A stretch of DNA of 64,000 nucleotides from Nocardia rhamnosiphila NBRC 108938 (GCF_000720425.1 NZ_JOAJ01000008.1:248001-312000), one strand, 5' to 3'; counted from the first letter of the stretch, positions 1 through 12,063 are shown. Program-made: numbers and translations. Notes: generated from the letters alone by a model not told the origin.

Positions 1-1
1 C

Positions 2-2639
<2,638 letters not shown>

Positions 2640-2883
2640 GTAGCTCTCGGACGGTCTCGAGCCGGAACAGGGCGGGTGGCGGGACTGCCGCGATACCGGT
2701 TCGTCCGTGAAGCATCGGTATGAGGTGCGCCCGGCCCACCCCGCGCATCGTGAGCCGACCCCGGTCACATCTTCACGGGCGAGCCCCGTCTCGCACCTGG
2801 GTCACGGTGCGCTCGTGGAGATGTGATGTGGGCTCGCGCGCACCGGTGTCGGGGTTGCCGGCTGTCCTACTGGGAGTGGTCTG
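2640..2883. other. Convergent intergenic region between aroG and pknL
   Basis: No gene is seen. The segment contains CACATCT (2766-2772) with AGATGTG downstream (2819-2825), and CGAGCCC with GGGCTCG. These inverted pairs are in an order that cannot form one nested hairpin, so no single terminator is called. Confidence 0.3.
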
Positions 2884-4827
2884 TCAGGGGAAGGCCACGA
2901 TGGTGACGGTTGCGCCGGGCTCCACGTTGGCGTTGGCCGGGGGGTTCTGGGAAACCACGGCCGAGGAATCCAGTGGGGCCAGCTGACGTACCTGGACCGT
3001 CAGGCCGAGGGATTCCAGCGTGTGCCGGGCTTCGGAGACCTTTTTCCCCGTGACCGAGGGCATGGTGACGGCTTCGCAGATCAGCAGGGTGACCGAGGAG
3101 CCCGCGTCGACGGTGGTGCCGACCGCGGGGTCGGTGCCGATGACCCGGCCGGCTTCGACGAGTTTGTCGTAGACGGGGCGTTCGCCGCCGACCGTCAGTC
3201 CGAGGTCGGTGAGCGTCTGCCTGGCCTGATCGGGGGTGTCGGCGCGCAGGTCGGGTAGTTGGACGGGTTTGGATCCGTTGCTCTTCCAGACCTGCACATG
3301 GGCGCCTGCGGGCAGGACGGTGCCGGGCCCGGGGTCGATACGGGCCAGTGTTCCCTCGGGCGCGGTACTGGCGACTTCGCCGCCGTCGACCGGCTGTAGG
3401 CCCTGGTCGCGGATCAGCTGCTGGACCTCGTCCCAGTCCGCGCCGGGGGACACCGCGGGGACCTGGGGTTTGCCGCTGGAGATCAGGATGTCGACCGTGG
3501 AACCCTTGGTCTCGCGGGCGCCCGGACCCGGATCGGTGCCGACGACGCCGCCGACGGGGACGGTATCGGAGGCCTTGTCCCGGGTGCCGGTCTCGAATCC
3601 GGCGTCCTGTAGTTCGCTGGTGGCGTTCTGCACTGTCATACCGGCGACGGACGGGACGGTGGCGTAGCGGCCCATGCCGAGCCACCAGCCCCCGATGCCG
3701 ACCAGCAGGGTCAGCACGACCACCACGGCGGCCCAGATCATGCCGTTGCGCCGATGGTTGGCCCGGCTCTCCTGATAGGCGCTGTACTGGGTGGGCTGTT
3801 GCGGGGGGATATAGGCGGGCGGGGGCGGTTCGGTCCGGGGGCGGGCCGTGGTCACCATCCGCGTGGCGTGCGGCCCGGCGACCGCGGCGGGTTCGGGTGC
3901 GGGCGGGGTGACCGGATGGCGGGCACTGGTGTGTTCGGCCGAGTCCTGGGGCGCGGGGACCCGGTAGGCGGGCAGCTCCAGGCGGGCGGCGATTGCCCGC
4001 AGTTCGGCGACCATCTCACCCGCGTCGGCGAATCGGTGCCCGGGCTCGCGGGCGGTCGCCCGGGCGACCAACCGATCGAATTCGGGCGGGACCCCGGCAA
4101 TGAACTCGCTGGGGCTCGGTACGTCGTTCTCCACCCGCTGGTAGGCCACCGACAGGGAATTGTCGCCGGTGAAGGGCACCCGGCCGGTGAGCAGTTCGAA
4201 GATCAGGATGCCGAACGCGTACACATCGCTGCGGGCGTCGGCGCTGCCGGAGGTGACCTGTTCCGGCGAGAGATAGGCCGCGGTGCCCAGGATGACGCTG
4301 GCCGAGGTGGTGTTGGCCGCGGCCACCGCGCGTACCAGCCCGAAATCGGCGATCTTGACATCGCCGGAATCGGAGATCAGCACGTTCTCCGGTTTCACAT
4401 CGCGATGCACCAGCCCCGCGGCGTGCGCGACGCCGATCGCGGCCAGTACCGGTTCGGCGACGGCGCGGACCGCGTGCGGCGGCATCGGGCCGCGCTCGCG
4501 CAGCAGTTCGCGCAGGGTGCCGCCCTGAACCAGCTCCATGACCAGGAACGGGTACTCGCCGTCCATGCCCTGGTCGTAGACCTCGACCAGGGAGGGATGT
4601 TTGAGGCCGGCGACGGCCCGGGCCTCGAATTCGAAGCGGCTCAGGAACTGGGGGTCGCCGGAGAACTTGGGATCCATCACCTTGATGGCGACCCGGCGGC
4701 CCAGCCGGGTATCGACCCCGCGGAACACCATCGACATCCCACCGCGGGCGATCGGCGCGTCGATCCGGTAGCGCCGATCCAGTACGGCGCCGATCAATTC
4801 TCCTCCGGCTGTCACGAACCTCTCCAC
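2884..4827 (-). CDS. pknL: Serine/threonine protein kinase PknL with four PASTA repeats
   Basis: Residues 15-285 are a Hanks-type kinase: glycine loop ARGGMSMVFRG, catalytic Lys49 (VAIK), HRDVKPEN at 141-148, DFG at 161-163, and the PEQV activation end. A Pro-rich linker leads to one membrane segment near residues 362-385, then four PASTA units, which in other kinases bind muropeptides outside the cell. M. tuberculosis PknL (399 aa) lacks the PASTA part, so this is the long form. The neighbouring Rv2175c-like gene encodes the known PknL substrate family in M. tuberculosis. GTG 4827 was taken; GTG 4815, preceded by GGAGAGG, is an alternative. Confidence 0.93.
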   Translation of the reverse strand: MERFVTAGGELIGAVLDRRYRIDAPIARGGMSMVFRGVDTRLGRRVAIKVMDPKFSGDPQFLSRFEFEARAVAGLKHPSLVEVYDQGMDGEYPFLVMELVQGGTLRELLRERGPMPPHAVRAVAEPVLAAIGVAHAAGLVHRDVKPENVLISDSGDVKIADFGLVRAVAAANTTSASVILGTAAYLSPEQVTSGSADARSDVYAFGILIFELLTGRVPFTGDNSLSVAYQRVENDVPSPSEFIAGVPPEFDRLVARATAREPGHRFADAGEMVAELRAIAARLELPAYRVPAPQDSAEHTSARHPVTPPAPEPAAVAGPHATRMVTTARPRTEPPPPAYIPPQQPTQYSAYQESRANHRRNGMIWAAVVVVLTLLVGIGGWWLGMGRYATVPSVAGMTVQNATSELQDAGFETGTRDKASDTVPVGGVVGTDPGPGARETKGSTVDILISSGKPQVPAVSPGADWDEVQQLIRDQGLQPVDGGEVASTAPEGTLARIDPGPGTVLPAGAHVQVWKSNGSKPVQLPDLRADTPDQARQTLTDLGLTVGGERPVYDKLVEAGRVIGTDPAVGTTVDAGSSVTLLICEAVTMPSVTGKKVSEARHTLESLGLTVQVRQLAPLDSSAVVSQNPPANANVEPGATVTIVAFP

Positions 4828-4942
4828 CTTCGAACCGTGTCCTCCACGGTGGCCGCCCCGCGCGGCTGCTGTCGATGGTATCGGCCGCGCCGTCGCGGGT
4901 GTCTCACGGCAGGGAGGCGGGCAGCGTCTACCGTTGTCTTCC

Positions 4943-5311
4943 GTGAGTGCCTTTCCCTGTAGTACCGATGTCCTGCCCGCCTCGGTACCCCTGCTCGCGC
5001 TGCCCGAAGTCGCGAAGAAACTGGGCGTCGTGGTGACCAGGGTGCATCAGATGCTGCGCGACAACCAGTTGCTGGCCGTCCGGCGGGACGGCGTGGTCGG
5101 TGTCCCCGAGATCTTCTTCGACGATACGGGCGCGATCCTGAGATTCCTGCCCGGTCTGATCACGGTGATGCGCGACGCGAAGTACACCGACGAGGAGATT
5201 CTGGAGTGGATCTTCACCGAGGACGACACGCTACCGGGTAAACCGGTGGAGGCACTGCACGGGCCACTGGCGCGTGAGGTGCTGCGCCGTGCCGCCGCCG
5301 AACCCTTCTGA
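4943..5311 (+). CDS. Rv2175c-like DNA-binding regulatory protein
   Basis: A 122-aa protein with an N-terminal winged helix-turn-helix-like part (LLALPEVAKKLGVVVTRVHQ) and a C-terminal helical part ending ALHGPLAREVLRRA. It aligns throughout with M. tuberculosis Rv2175c, a DNA-binding protein phosphorylated by PknL, and sits divergently next to pknL as there. GTG 4943 was chosen because TACCGT (4929-4934) ends 8 nt upstream and no Shine-Dalgarno sequence is seen, which fits a leaderless mRNA. The target DNA cannot be read from the sequence. Confidence 0.85.
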   Translation: MSAFPCSTDVLPASVPLLALPEVAKKLGVVVTRVHQMLRDNQLLAVRRDGVVGVPEIFFDDTGAILRFLPGLITVMRDAKYTDEEILEWIFTEDDTLPGKPVEALHGPLAREVLRRAAAEPF

Positions 5312-5317
5312 CCGTTT

Positions 5318-5346
5318 ACGCGGCCCTCAGGTACCGAGGGCCGCGT
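5318..5346. terminator. Bidirectional hairpin terminator overlapping the crtB stop
   Basis: A perfect 11-bp inverted repeat, ACGCGGCCCTC (5318-5328) and GAGGGCCGCGT (5336-5346), with loop AGGTACC. It sits between convergent genes and contains the crtB stop codon. Confidence 0.7.
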
Positions 5347-6310
5347 GCGCGGCGAGCCGCAATCTCCGGCGCTGCGGTACGACGGCGCGCTGCGCGAAGA
5401 CGGCGTAGCCGCTGTCCTCGATGCGGTCGAGGATGGCCGCGTAGAGGGCCGCGGCGGTCCGGATACCGGGCCGCACCCGGGGGGTCAGCAACTCGATGCC
5501 CGGCCCGGCGCAGCGGTACAGATCACGGTTGACGGCGATCAGATGTGCCAGCGCCCGGCGCAGGCGGCGATCGGTACGGCCGGTGCGCCGGCCATCGACC
5601 AGCAGCGCCTCGTCCACGCCGAAGGCGGCGAGCTCGGCGGCCGGGAGATAGATCCGGTCCCGGTCGAGGTCCTCGCCGATATCGCGGAGGAAATTGGTGA
5701 GCTGGAAGGCATCGCCCAGTGCGGCGGCCGCGGGTTCGGCCTCGGCCGCCGGGCAGACGGTGCCCAGGACGGGCAGCAGCTGCAGGCCGATGGCGGCGGC
5801 CGAGCCACGCATGTACTCGTGCAGTGCCGCCATGGTGGGGTAGCGGTTGCGGAACAGCGGTGAGCCGGGAATGTCCATCCGCATGGAATCCAGGAAGGTC
5901 CAGAAGTGACGCGGATCGATGGCGAACCGGCCGACGGTGTCGGTGAGCGCGGGAACGACCCGATCGAAGGCCGCGGGTAGCGCCGGATCGGTGCGCGGCG
6001 CCACCGGGCTGCCGATGGACTGGGACCAAGCGGCGCGGAGGTGACGCTCGACCGCGTCGAGTGCGGTCACGGCCCGCCGTGGCTCGCCGGCGGCGTGCGG
6101 ATCGTCGACGATATCGTCGACCGTGCGTGCGAAACCGTACAGCGCGTGGACCGCCGGGCGGCGGTCGGCCGACAGCAGCCGGGTCGCCAGATAATAGGAA
6201 CGCCCGTGCGCCGCGGCCACTCGACGGCAGTGCCGGTAGGCGTCCCGCAGTGCGGCGGCGTCGGCCGGCGGCGCCGTCGCGCCGGGCCGCACACCACCGC
6301 GGCCGGTCAC
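5327..6310 (-). CDS. crtB: Phytoene synthase (squalene/phytoene synthase family)
   Basis: The 327-aa protein would join two geranylgeranyl diphosphates into 15-cis-phytoene. The first aspartate-rich motif is in LYGFARTVDDIVDD and the second in DAFQLTNFLRDIGEDLDRDR, both diagnostic of CrtB. The start is GTG 6310, whose GTGA overlaps the TGA of the upstream mannosyltransferase gene, implying translational coupling. It is the last gene of the crtE-crtI-mptA-crtB operon. The frame continues further upstream without similarity to the family, and that part was excluded. Confidence 0.93.
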   Translation of the reverse strand: MTGRGGVRPGATAPPADAAALRDAYRHCRRVAAAHGRSYYLATRLLSADRRPAVHALYGFARTVDDIVDDPHAAGEPRRAVTALDAVERHLRAAWSQSIGSPVAPRTDPALPAAFDRVVPALTDTVGRFAIDPRHFWTFLDSMRMDIPGSPLFRNRYPTMAALHEYMRGSAAAIGLQLLPVLGTVCPAAEAEPAAAALGDAFQLTNFLRDIGEDLDRDRIYLPAAELAAFGVDEALLVDGRRTGRTDRRLRRALAHLIAVNRDLYRCAGPGIELLTPRVRPGIRTAAALYAAILDRIEDSGYAVFAQRAVVPQRRRLRLAAHAALGT

Positions 6311-7986
6311 AGACCGCGGGACACAGCGGGCGTGGGAACCGCCCGGGGTGTACCGCGTAACCGCAGCGGGTCGACGGTGCGCAGCGAGAGCGCGGCGACC
6401 ACGGAGGCGAAGGTCGCGGCCGCGACATGCCAGAAGTTGTACAGACCGATCGAACCATCGGGCTGGAACACCAGCATCAGCCAGGTACAGACACCGACCA
6501 GGGTCATGAGTGTGGTGGTGGACAGCGCGAAACCGGCGGCCAGTGCCAACGGCCACGAGTAGTACCAGGGCAGCGCGGCCGGTGACAGGATCACGATGGC
6601 GACGAAGGCGATCAGGATGCCCAGGACGGCGTCGCGTTCGCTGAGTTTGAACCGCCACCAGGTCCACACCAGGAGGACCCCCAGGGCCAGCATGCACAGC
6701 ATGCGGGTCACCTCGAGGGTCGAATCCAGCCCGAAGGGGGTGACCCAGGTGACGGCGTGTGCCATGACGGTGGGCAGCGACAACCAGTTGATGATCTTGC
6801 GCGACCCCGACAGCGCGGTGAGCCAGCCGATCCCGACCCCGGCGATTGCCGAGGCCGCCACGAACACCGCCGCGAACACCGCGAGACCGAGACCCGCGAT
6901 CTTGGCGAACATCTTCCAGTGATGGGCCAGGAACTCACGGCTGCTGGTGGCCAGTGCGGCGCGCTGGCCGTCCTCGGCGCGGCGCTCGCGTTCGTGCAGC
7001 ATCCAGATCCACACCAGGAAGGGCAGGGCGACGCCCGCGGTCGCCTTGATCGCGACCCCGATCGCCACCACCACGATGCCGGCCACATGATGGCGTTCCA
7101 GCACCAGCGCGATCCCGGCGCACATCAGGCCGACCATCAGCATCTCGTTGTGCACGCCGCCGATGAGGTGGATGAGCACCAGCGGGTTGAGCACCGCCAG
7201 CCACAGGGCGACGGTCGGCCTCCCGCCCAGGTGCTTGGTCAGGTACGGCACCGCCCACATCATCAGGGCCAGGCCGGGCAGCATCACGAACCGCAGGGCG
7301 ATCGTGCCGCCGACCACGCTGTCGCCGGTGACCGCGGTGATCGCGCGGCCCAGCAGCAGGAACGCCGGACCGTAGGGGGCGGTGGTGGTGGTCCAGACCG
7401 TGCTCACGTTGTCGAGCAGGATCCCCGGATTGGCGACCGGACCCACCTGGTACGGGTCGAAACCGTCGCGCAGCAGGGCACCCTGGGCCAGGTAGGAGTA
7501 GGCGTCGCGGCTGAACATGGGTACCGCGAACATGAGGGGCGCGATCCAGATACCGACGATGGCGCGCAGCTCGTTGAGCCGCACCTCACCGGAGTGGCCG
7601 CCGTAGCCCAGCGTGATCCGGCCCAGCCGGACCCAGGCCGCCACCATCATCAGCACGCCCGCCCAGACGCAGATCATCGACAGCGCGTAGCCGTGGCCGA
7701 ACCGCAACCAGGACAGGTGAACCGCCTCGAGCAGCGGATCCCGTTTACGGACGCCGCCGGCGCCGAATCCGCCGAAGGTGATCATCAGGGCGCCGGCGAA
7801 CCCGAGCAGGGCCGCATGGCCTTCCGGGCTGCGCAGGAAATCGCCGCAGATACGCACCCGGCTCCAGAAGCCGGGCGCGAGACCGGTACCCGCGGTCGTG
7901 CGCGCGGGCGACGGCCCGGAGGCGGCCGGATCGGTGTCGGCGACCGGAACGGTGCTGGTCGTGGTGTGCATATGGGGGGCTGGCAT
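6307..7986 (-). CDS. mptA: Alpha-(1->6)-mannopyranosyltransferase, MptA type (GT-C)
   Basis: A 559-aa polytopic membrane protein with about a dozen hydrophobic segments. After the second or third segment comes the loop MFSRDAYSYLAQG, with the acidic residue expected for polyprenyl-phosphate-mannose-dependent GT-C enzymes. It matches Rv2174 (MptA), which extends the alpha-1,6-mannan core of lipomannan and lipoarabinomannan on the periplasmic side. ATG 7986 was chosen for the upstream AGGGGGG; ATG 7971 is an alternative without a ribosome site. It is unusual in lying between crtI and crtB, in the same operon. Confidence 0.87.
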   Translation of the reverse strand: MPAPHMHTTTSTVPVADTDPAASGPSPARTTAGTGLAPGFWSRVRICGDFLRSPEGHAALLGFAGALMITFGGFGAGGVRKRDPLLEAVHLSWLRFGHGYALSMICVWAGVLMMVAAWVRLGRITLGYGGHSGEVRLNELRAIVGIWIAPLMFAVPMFSRDAYSYLAQGALLRDGFDPYQVGPVANPGILLDNVSTVWTTTTAPYGPAFLLLGRAITAVTGDSVVGGTIALRFVMLPGLALMMWAVPYLTKHLGGRPTVALWLAVLNPLVLIHLIGGVHNEMLMVGLMCAGIALVLERHHVAGIVVVAIGVAIKATAGVALPFLVWIWMLHERERRAEDGQRAALATSSREFLAHHWKMFAKIAGLGLAVFAAVFVAASAIAGVGIGWLTALSGSRKIINWLSLPTVMAHAVTWVTPFGLDSTLEVTRMLCMLALGVLLVWTWWRFKLSERDAVLGILIAFVAIVILSPAALPWYYSWPLALAAGFALSTTTLMTLVGVCTWLMLVFQPDGSIGLYNFWHVAAATFASVVAALSLRTVDPLRLRGTPRAVPTPAVSRGL

Positions 7987-8045
7987 CTGGTGTCGTTCCC
8001 CCCTGGATGGTCGGCGGTCGCAACCGCGGGCGAATAGGTCGGCGC

Positions 8046-9650
8046 TCAGTTTACGGCTTCCGTCACGGAAGGCGGCCGGACGGTGGCCGGGGCGCGCGTC
8101 CGGACCCCGCGATTCTCGCCCACAACGCGCTGTGCCGCGAGTTTTCCCGACAGCAGCGCGGTCGGCACACCGACCCCGGGCGTCGTACCGCATCCGGCCA
8201 GGACCACGTTCTCCTTGCCGGGCACGAGGTTACGGGTACGGAAGGGGCCGGTCTGGCGGAACAGATGCGCGGCCGAGAACGGAGTTCCGGCGAGCATGCC
8301 CTGATCGCGCCATGTGGCGGGCGTGTCGAGCCGGTCGACGGTGAAGTGCTCGGCGATCCCGTGATATCCGCGCCGCTCCAGTACCCCGAGCAGTTCCCGC
8401 AGATAGGAGGGACCCAGGCGGGACCAGTCCAGCGGCGCGGAATCCAGGTTGGGGCAGGGGGCGAGTAGCGAGAACGGTTCGTACCGGGTCGTGCCGCGGG
8501 TGAGGTACAGCCCGGGATCGCTCAGTGCGGGCCGGGTGAGCAACAGTGACGGATCGCTCATGAGCCGGCCGCCGCGCCGCGGCGTGATCTCGGCGAAGGT
8601 CTGGGCCCAGGCGGCGCCGAAGTCGATGGTGTGATGGGCCTGCACCGGCCAATTCCCGGCAATACCGGCGGGTACCGTGCCGTGCGCGACGACCGCCGAC
8701 GGCGAGGCCCGCAATCCGCGGCGGGGGCGCACGCCGAAACGATCCAGCGCACCGAGATCGGCGGTGAGGACCACCGCGTCGCAGGGCAGGGCGCGGCCGT
8801 CGGCGAGCAGGACCCGCCGGGCCCGGGCCGGGCCGCGGCTGCGGCTGCGGCGATAGTCGAGTCCGGTGACCTCGGTGCCGAGTTCGAGCCGGCCGCCGGC
8901 CGCGGTGAACGCGCCGGCCAGGGTTTCGGCGACCGCGCGCATTCCGCCGTCGGGGAAGTAGACGCCGAGGGCGGTGTCCATATAAGGGATCGCGCCGTAC
9001 ACGCCGAGTGCCTGTTCGGGTGCCATCCCCGCGTACAGCGCCTGGAAGGTGAACAGCCGGGACAGTCGCGGATCGCGCAGGGTCCGGGTGACCCGGGTGC
9101 CCAACCGGCCGAAGCCGCCGAGCCCGGTCAGCCGGAGCAGGGCCGCCCGCTTCTCCGGATACCGCACCATATCCAGCGGGGAATCGAAGTTCGTCGCCAG
9201 GAACTCGTCGTATTCGGCCCGGAACACGCGACCCAGCCAGTCCCGCAACCGCCGGTACCGGACGGCTTCCTCCGGTCCGCAGGCGCGCGCCACCTCGGCG
9301 CTCATCCGTTCCGGATCGGAGAAGACCCGCAGGTCGGACCCGTCCGCGAAACGGGCGTGGTAGGCCGGGGTCAGCGGCCGGATCCGCAGCGGCGGCACCG
9401 CACTCGAGGCATCCGTACCCACGGCGGCCAATGCGTCGTCGACGAGCCCGGGGAGGGTGAGCACGGTCGCGCCGGAATCGATCTCGTAGTCGGCGAACCC
9501 GTACCGCCCGACCCGGCCGCCGACATGGTCGGCACGTTCCACCAGGGTCACCGCACATCCGGCGCCGGTCAGATACAGTGCAGCCGACAACCCGGACAGC
9601 CCCGCACCGACCACGACCACGTGCTCCACCGGCCCCGGGACCGACTTCAC
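8046..9650 (-). CDS. crtI: Phytoene desaturase (FAD-dependent, CrtI type)
   Basis: A 534-aa protein with an N-terminal FAD-binding fold (VVVVGAGLSGLSAALYL, GGRVGRY) and the CrtI C-terminal signature GCGTTPGVGVPTALLSGKL. It introduces double bonds into phytoene to give neurosporene, lycopene or related acyclic carotenes; the number of steps cannot be read from sequence. GTG 9650 is preceded by GGAGGGG at 6 nt, which decides the start. It lies 61 nt downstream of crtE and 59 nt upstream of mptA on the same strand. Confidence 0.93.
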   Translation of the reverse strand: MKSVPGPVEHVVVVGAGLSGLSAALYLTGAGCAVTLVERADHVGGRVGRYGFADYEIDSGATVLTLPGLVDDALAAVGTDASSAVPPLRIRPLTPAYHARFADGSDLRVFSDPERMSAEVARACGPEEAVRYRRLRDWLGRVFRAEYDEFLATNFDSPLDMVRYPEKRAALLRLTGLGGFGRLGTRVTRTLRDPRLSRLFTFQALYAGMAPEQALGVYGAIPYMDTALGVYFPDGGMRAVAETLAGAFTAAGGRLELGTEVTGLDYRRSRSRGPARARRVLLADGRALPCDAVVLTADLGALDRFGVRPRRGLRASPSAVVAHGTVPAGIAGNWPVQAHHTIDFGAAWAQTFAEITPRRGGRLMSDPSLLLTRPALSDPGLYLTRGTTRYEPFSLLAPCPNLDSAPLDWSRLGPSYLRELLGVLERRGYHGIAEHFTVDRLDTPATWRDQGMLAGTPFSAAHLFRQTGPFRTRNLVPGKENVVLAGCGTTPGVGVPTALLSGKLAAQRVVGENRGVRTRAPATVRPPSVTEAVN

Positions 9651-9711
9651 GACAGGCCCCTCCGCTCGTACCGGTGTGCGGCCGGGGCGGTGTCCGGCCT
9701 GCTGCCGCCGG

Positions 9712-10836
9712 TCATGCCGCGCGCCGGGTGGCGGCCAAGGCCATCTCGCGGAGCCGGGTCTTCGCCTCCGGCGTGGCGGAGCTGGCGTCGATCGCGCCCA
9801 GGGCCTGCTCGGTGAGTGCGCTGATCCTGGTCTCCACCGCGTCGACCGCGCCGAGTTCGATGAGGAGCGCGCGCAATTCGCCGACCTGCGCGTCCGACAG
9901 GTCGGTGCCGATCGCGCCACGCAGGGTATCGCCGGCGGCCGGGTCCGTCTCCGCGGCGCGCTGCAGCGCCTCCGCGACCAGCACGGTGCGTTTACCTTCG
10001 CGCAGATCGTCACCGGACGGTTTACCGGTCACGGCCGGATCACCGAAAACGCCCAGCAGATCGTCACGGAGCTGGAAGGCGATCCCGATATCGGTCCCGT
10101 AGGTGCGGTAGGCCGTGATGAGCCCGGGGTCGGCGTCGGCGAGCGCTCCGCCGAGATGCAGCGGGCGTTCCACGGTGTAGGCCGCGGTTTTGTAGCGATT
10201 GATCCGCAGCGCCGCGGCCACCGATTCGTCGCCGCTGGCCTCGCCGTGCACATCGAGCAGTTGCCCGCCCAGGACCTCGGTGCGCATCCGCGCCCACACG
10301 GGGGCGAAGCGCGCCAGCGCCACCGCGTCCAGGCCGGCGTCGTGCACCATATCGTCGGCCCAGGCCAGCGCCAGATCGCCGAGCAGAACGGCCACCGATT
10401 CGCCGTAGTGGGCGGAATCCCCGGCCCAGCCCGCCTGCCGATGCCGTTGTTCGAAGTCCACATGCACGGTCGGGAAGCGGCGGCGGGTGCGGGAGCAGTC
10501 GATGATGTCGTCGTGGATCAACGCGCAGGCCTGGACGAGTTCCAGGGCCGAACAGGCGCGGAGCACGGCCGCCGCCGCGGCACTCGCGGGATCGCCGCCG
10601 GCGCCCAGCCAGCCCATCCAGGCGAAACCCGGCCGGGTGCGCTTACCGCCGCGCAGGGTGAACGATTCCAGGGCCTCGACACTGTCGGCGAATACCGGGC
10701 CCAGCTCGGCGACCGCGTCGCGGCGACCGGCGAAGAATTCGGTCAGCGCCTGCTCCACGGCCGTGGCGAACGCCGCCGTCCCGGGAACGGCCGCGAGGGG
10801 ACCCGACCGCGTCGGGATACCGGTTCCGGCAGACAG
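9712..10836 (-). CDS. crtE: Geranylgeranyl diphosphate synthase (IdsA2/CrtE-like polyprenyl synthase)
   Basis: Trans-isoprenyl diphosphate synthase of about 374 aa. GGKRTRPGF, the first aspartate-rich motif in ALIHDDIIDCS and the second in AFQLRDDLLGVFGD are all present. It sits where M. tuberculosis has idsA2, upstream of crtI, so GGPP for carotenoids is the likely product. The start is uncertain: GGGAGG (10842-10847) precedes a CTG at 10836 by 5 nt, with no ATG, GTG or TTG in a suitable place. A TTG at 10869 or GTG at 10758 are alternatives. It is divergent from metF. Confidence 0.88.
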   Translation of the reverse strand: MSAGTGIPTRSGPLAAVPGTAAFATAVEQALTEFFAGRRDAVAELGPVFADSVEALESFTLRGGKRTRPGFAWMGWLGAGGDPASAAAAAVLRACSALELVQACALIHDDIIDCSRTRRRFPTVHVDFEQRHRQAGWAGDSAHYGESVAVLLGDLALAWADDMVHDAGLDAVALARFAPVWARMRTEVLGGQLLDVHGEASGDESVAAALRINRYKTAAYTVERPLHLGGALADADPGLITAYRTYGTDIGIAFQLRDDLLGVFGDPAVTGKPSGDDLREGKRTVLVAEALQRAAETDPAAGDTLRGAIGTDLSDAQVGELRALLIELGAVDAVETRISALTEQALGAIDASSATPEAKTRLREMALAATRRAA

Positions 10837-11021
10837 GGTGACCTCCCAGATCGTCGATTGCGTGGGCAAGCGGCTACCGGAACCGGGGGCGCCGGTAGCC
10901 GCGGGAGCCACCCACGTGCGCCCGCCGCGGCGGCGGGACCTGATCGCAGAATACGCGCGCGCCCATGACGCGGATCCGGTGGCGGCGGTGGGAGAGCATC
11001 GGGGAGAATACCGGGCGGCTC

Positions 11022-11027
11022 TAGACT
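11022..11027 (+). promoter_or_regulatory. -10 box of a leaderless metF promoter
   Basis: TAGACT ends 6 nt before GTG 11034, with no Shine-Dalgarno sequence. Confidence 0.5.
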
Positions 11028-11033
11028 GAGCCG

Positions 11034-12035
11034 GTGACTTTCGACAACGCGCGGGGACTCCCGACCCCTGGCCGGCCGTCCCCCACGTCACCGGACGTCT
11101 CCGCGACGCCTTCGGTCGTGCAGAGCCTGCGCCGGCACGCCGGTGGCGCGGTGCCGTTCTCCGTGGAGTTCTCTCCGCCCCGCGACGAGGCGGGCGAGCA
11201 GCGGTTGTGGCGGGCGGTGCGCACATTCGAGCGGATGCATCCGGCGTTCGTCTCGATGACCTACGGTGCCGGTGGGAGCACCCGGGAGCGCACGGTACGG
11301 GTCACCGGTGAACTCGCCCTGCAGACCACCCTGTTGCCGGTCGGCCATCTCACGGCGGTCGGGCACAGCGTCGCCGAGCTGCGGTCGATCGTCGGGGCCT
11401 ACGCCGATTCCGGGATCAGCAATATCCTCGTGCTGCGCGGTGATCCACCGGGCGATCCGCTGGGCGAATGGTACAAACACCCCGAGGGGGTGGAGTACGC
11501 CGAGGAACTGGTGCGCATCGTGCGCGATCTGGGCGATTTCCATGTGGGGGTCGCCTCGTTCCCGCAGGGCCACCACCGTTCGCTCGATCTCGACCACGAC
11601 ACCGCCCATCTGGCGGCGAAACTGCGTGCGGGCGCGGAGTATTCGATCACCCAGATGTTCTTCGACGTCGACGACTACCTCCGGCTGCGCGATCGGGTCG
11701 CCGCGCTGGACCCGGTGGAGGGCGCCAAACCGATCATTCCGGAACTGATGCCGATCACCTCGCTGCGCACGGTCGAGCGTGCGGAGCAGTTGTGCGGCCG
11801 CCCGCTGCCGGAAAAGGTGATCGAACGGCTGCACCGGGCCGCCGGTTCCGGGCCGGAAGAGGATCGTGCCGCGGTCCGGGCCGCGGGTATCGAGATCGCC
11901 ACCGAGATGGGGGAACGGTTGATCGCCGAGGGCGCACCGTGCCTGCACTTCATCACCCTCAACTTCGCCAAGGCGACCGGTGAGGTGCTGACCAATCTGG
12001 GTTACGGCGTTACCACCGCCCCGATCAGCGCCTGA
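11034..12035 (+). CDS. metF: 5,10-Methylenetetrahydrofolate reductase (Rv2172c-like)
   Basis: A 333-aa TIM-barrel protein of the MTHFR family: FSVEFSPPRDE (catalytic Glu region), FVSMTYGAGGSTRERT, NILVLRGDPPGDP, and TQMFFDVDDY are characteristic. It reduces methylene-THF to methyl-THF for methionine synthesis. The position next to a polyprenyl synthase and lppM matches Rv2172c in M. tuberculosis. The first 30 residues are Pro/Ser-rich and not part of the fold; the GTG at 11034 has a TAGACT box directly upstream and was accepted. Confidence 0.9.
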   Translation: MTFDNARGLPTPGRPSPTSPDVSATPSVVQSLRRHAGGAVPFSVEFSPPRDEAGEQRLWRAVRTFERMHPAFVSMTYGAGGSTRERTVRVTGELALQTTLLPVGHLTAVGHSVAELRSIVGAYADSGISNILVLRGDPPGDPLGEWYKHPEGVEYAEELVRIVRDLGDFHVGVASFPQGHHRSLDLDHDTAHLAAKLRAGAEYSITQMFFDVDDYLRLRDRVAALDPVEGAKPIIPELMPITSLRTVERAEQLCGRPLPEKVIERLHRAAGSGPEEDRAAVRAAGIEIATEMGERLIAEGAPCLHFITLNFAKATGEVLTNLGYGVTTAPISA

Positions 12036-12063
12036 GCGACGCCGGCCGGCCGGGGTGGGGAGA

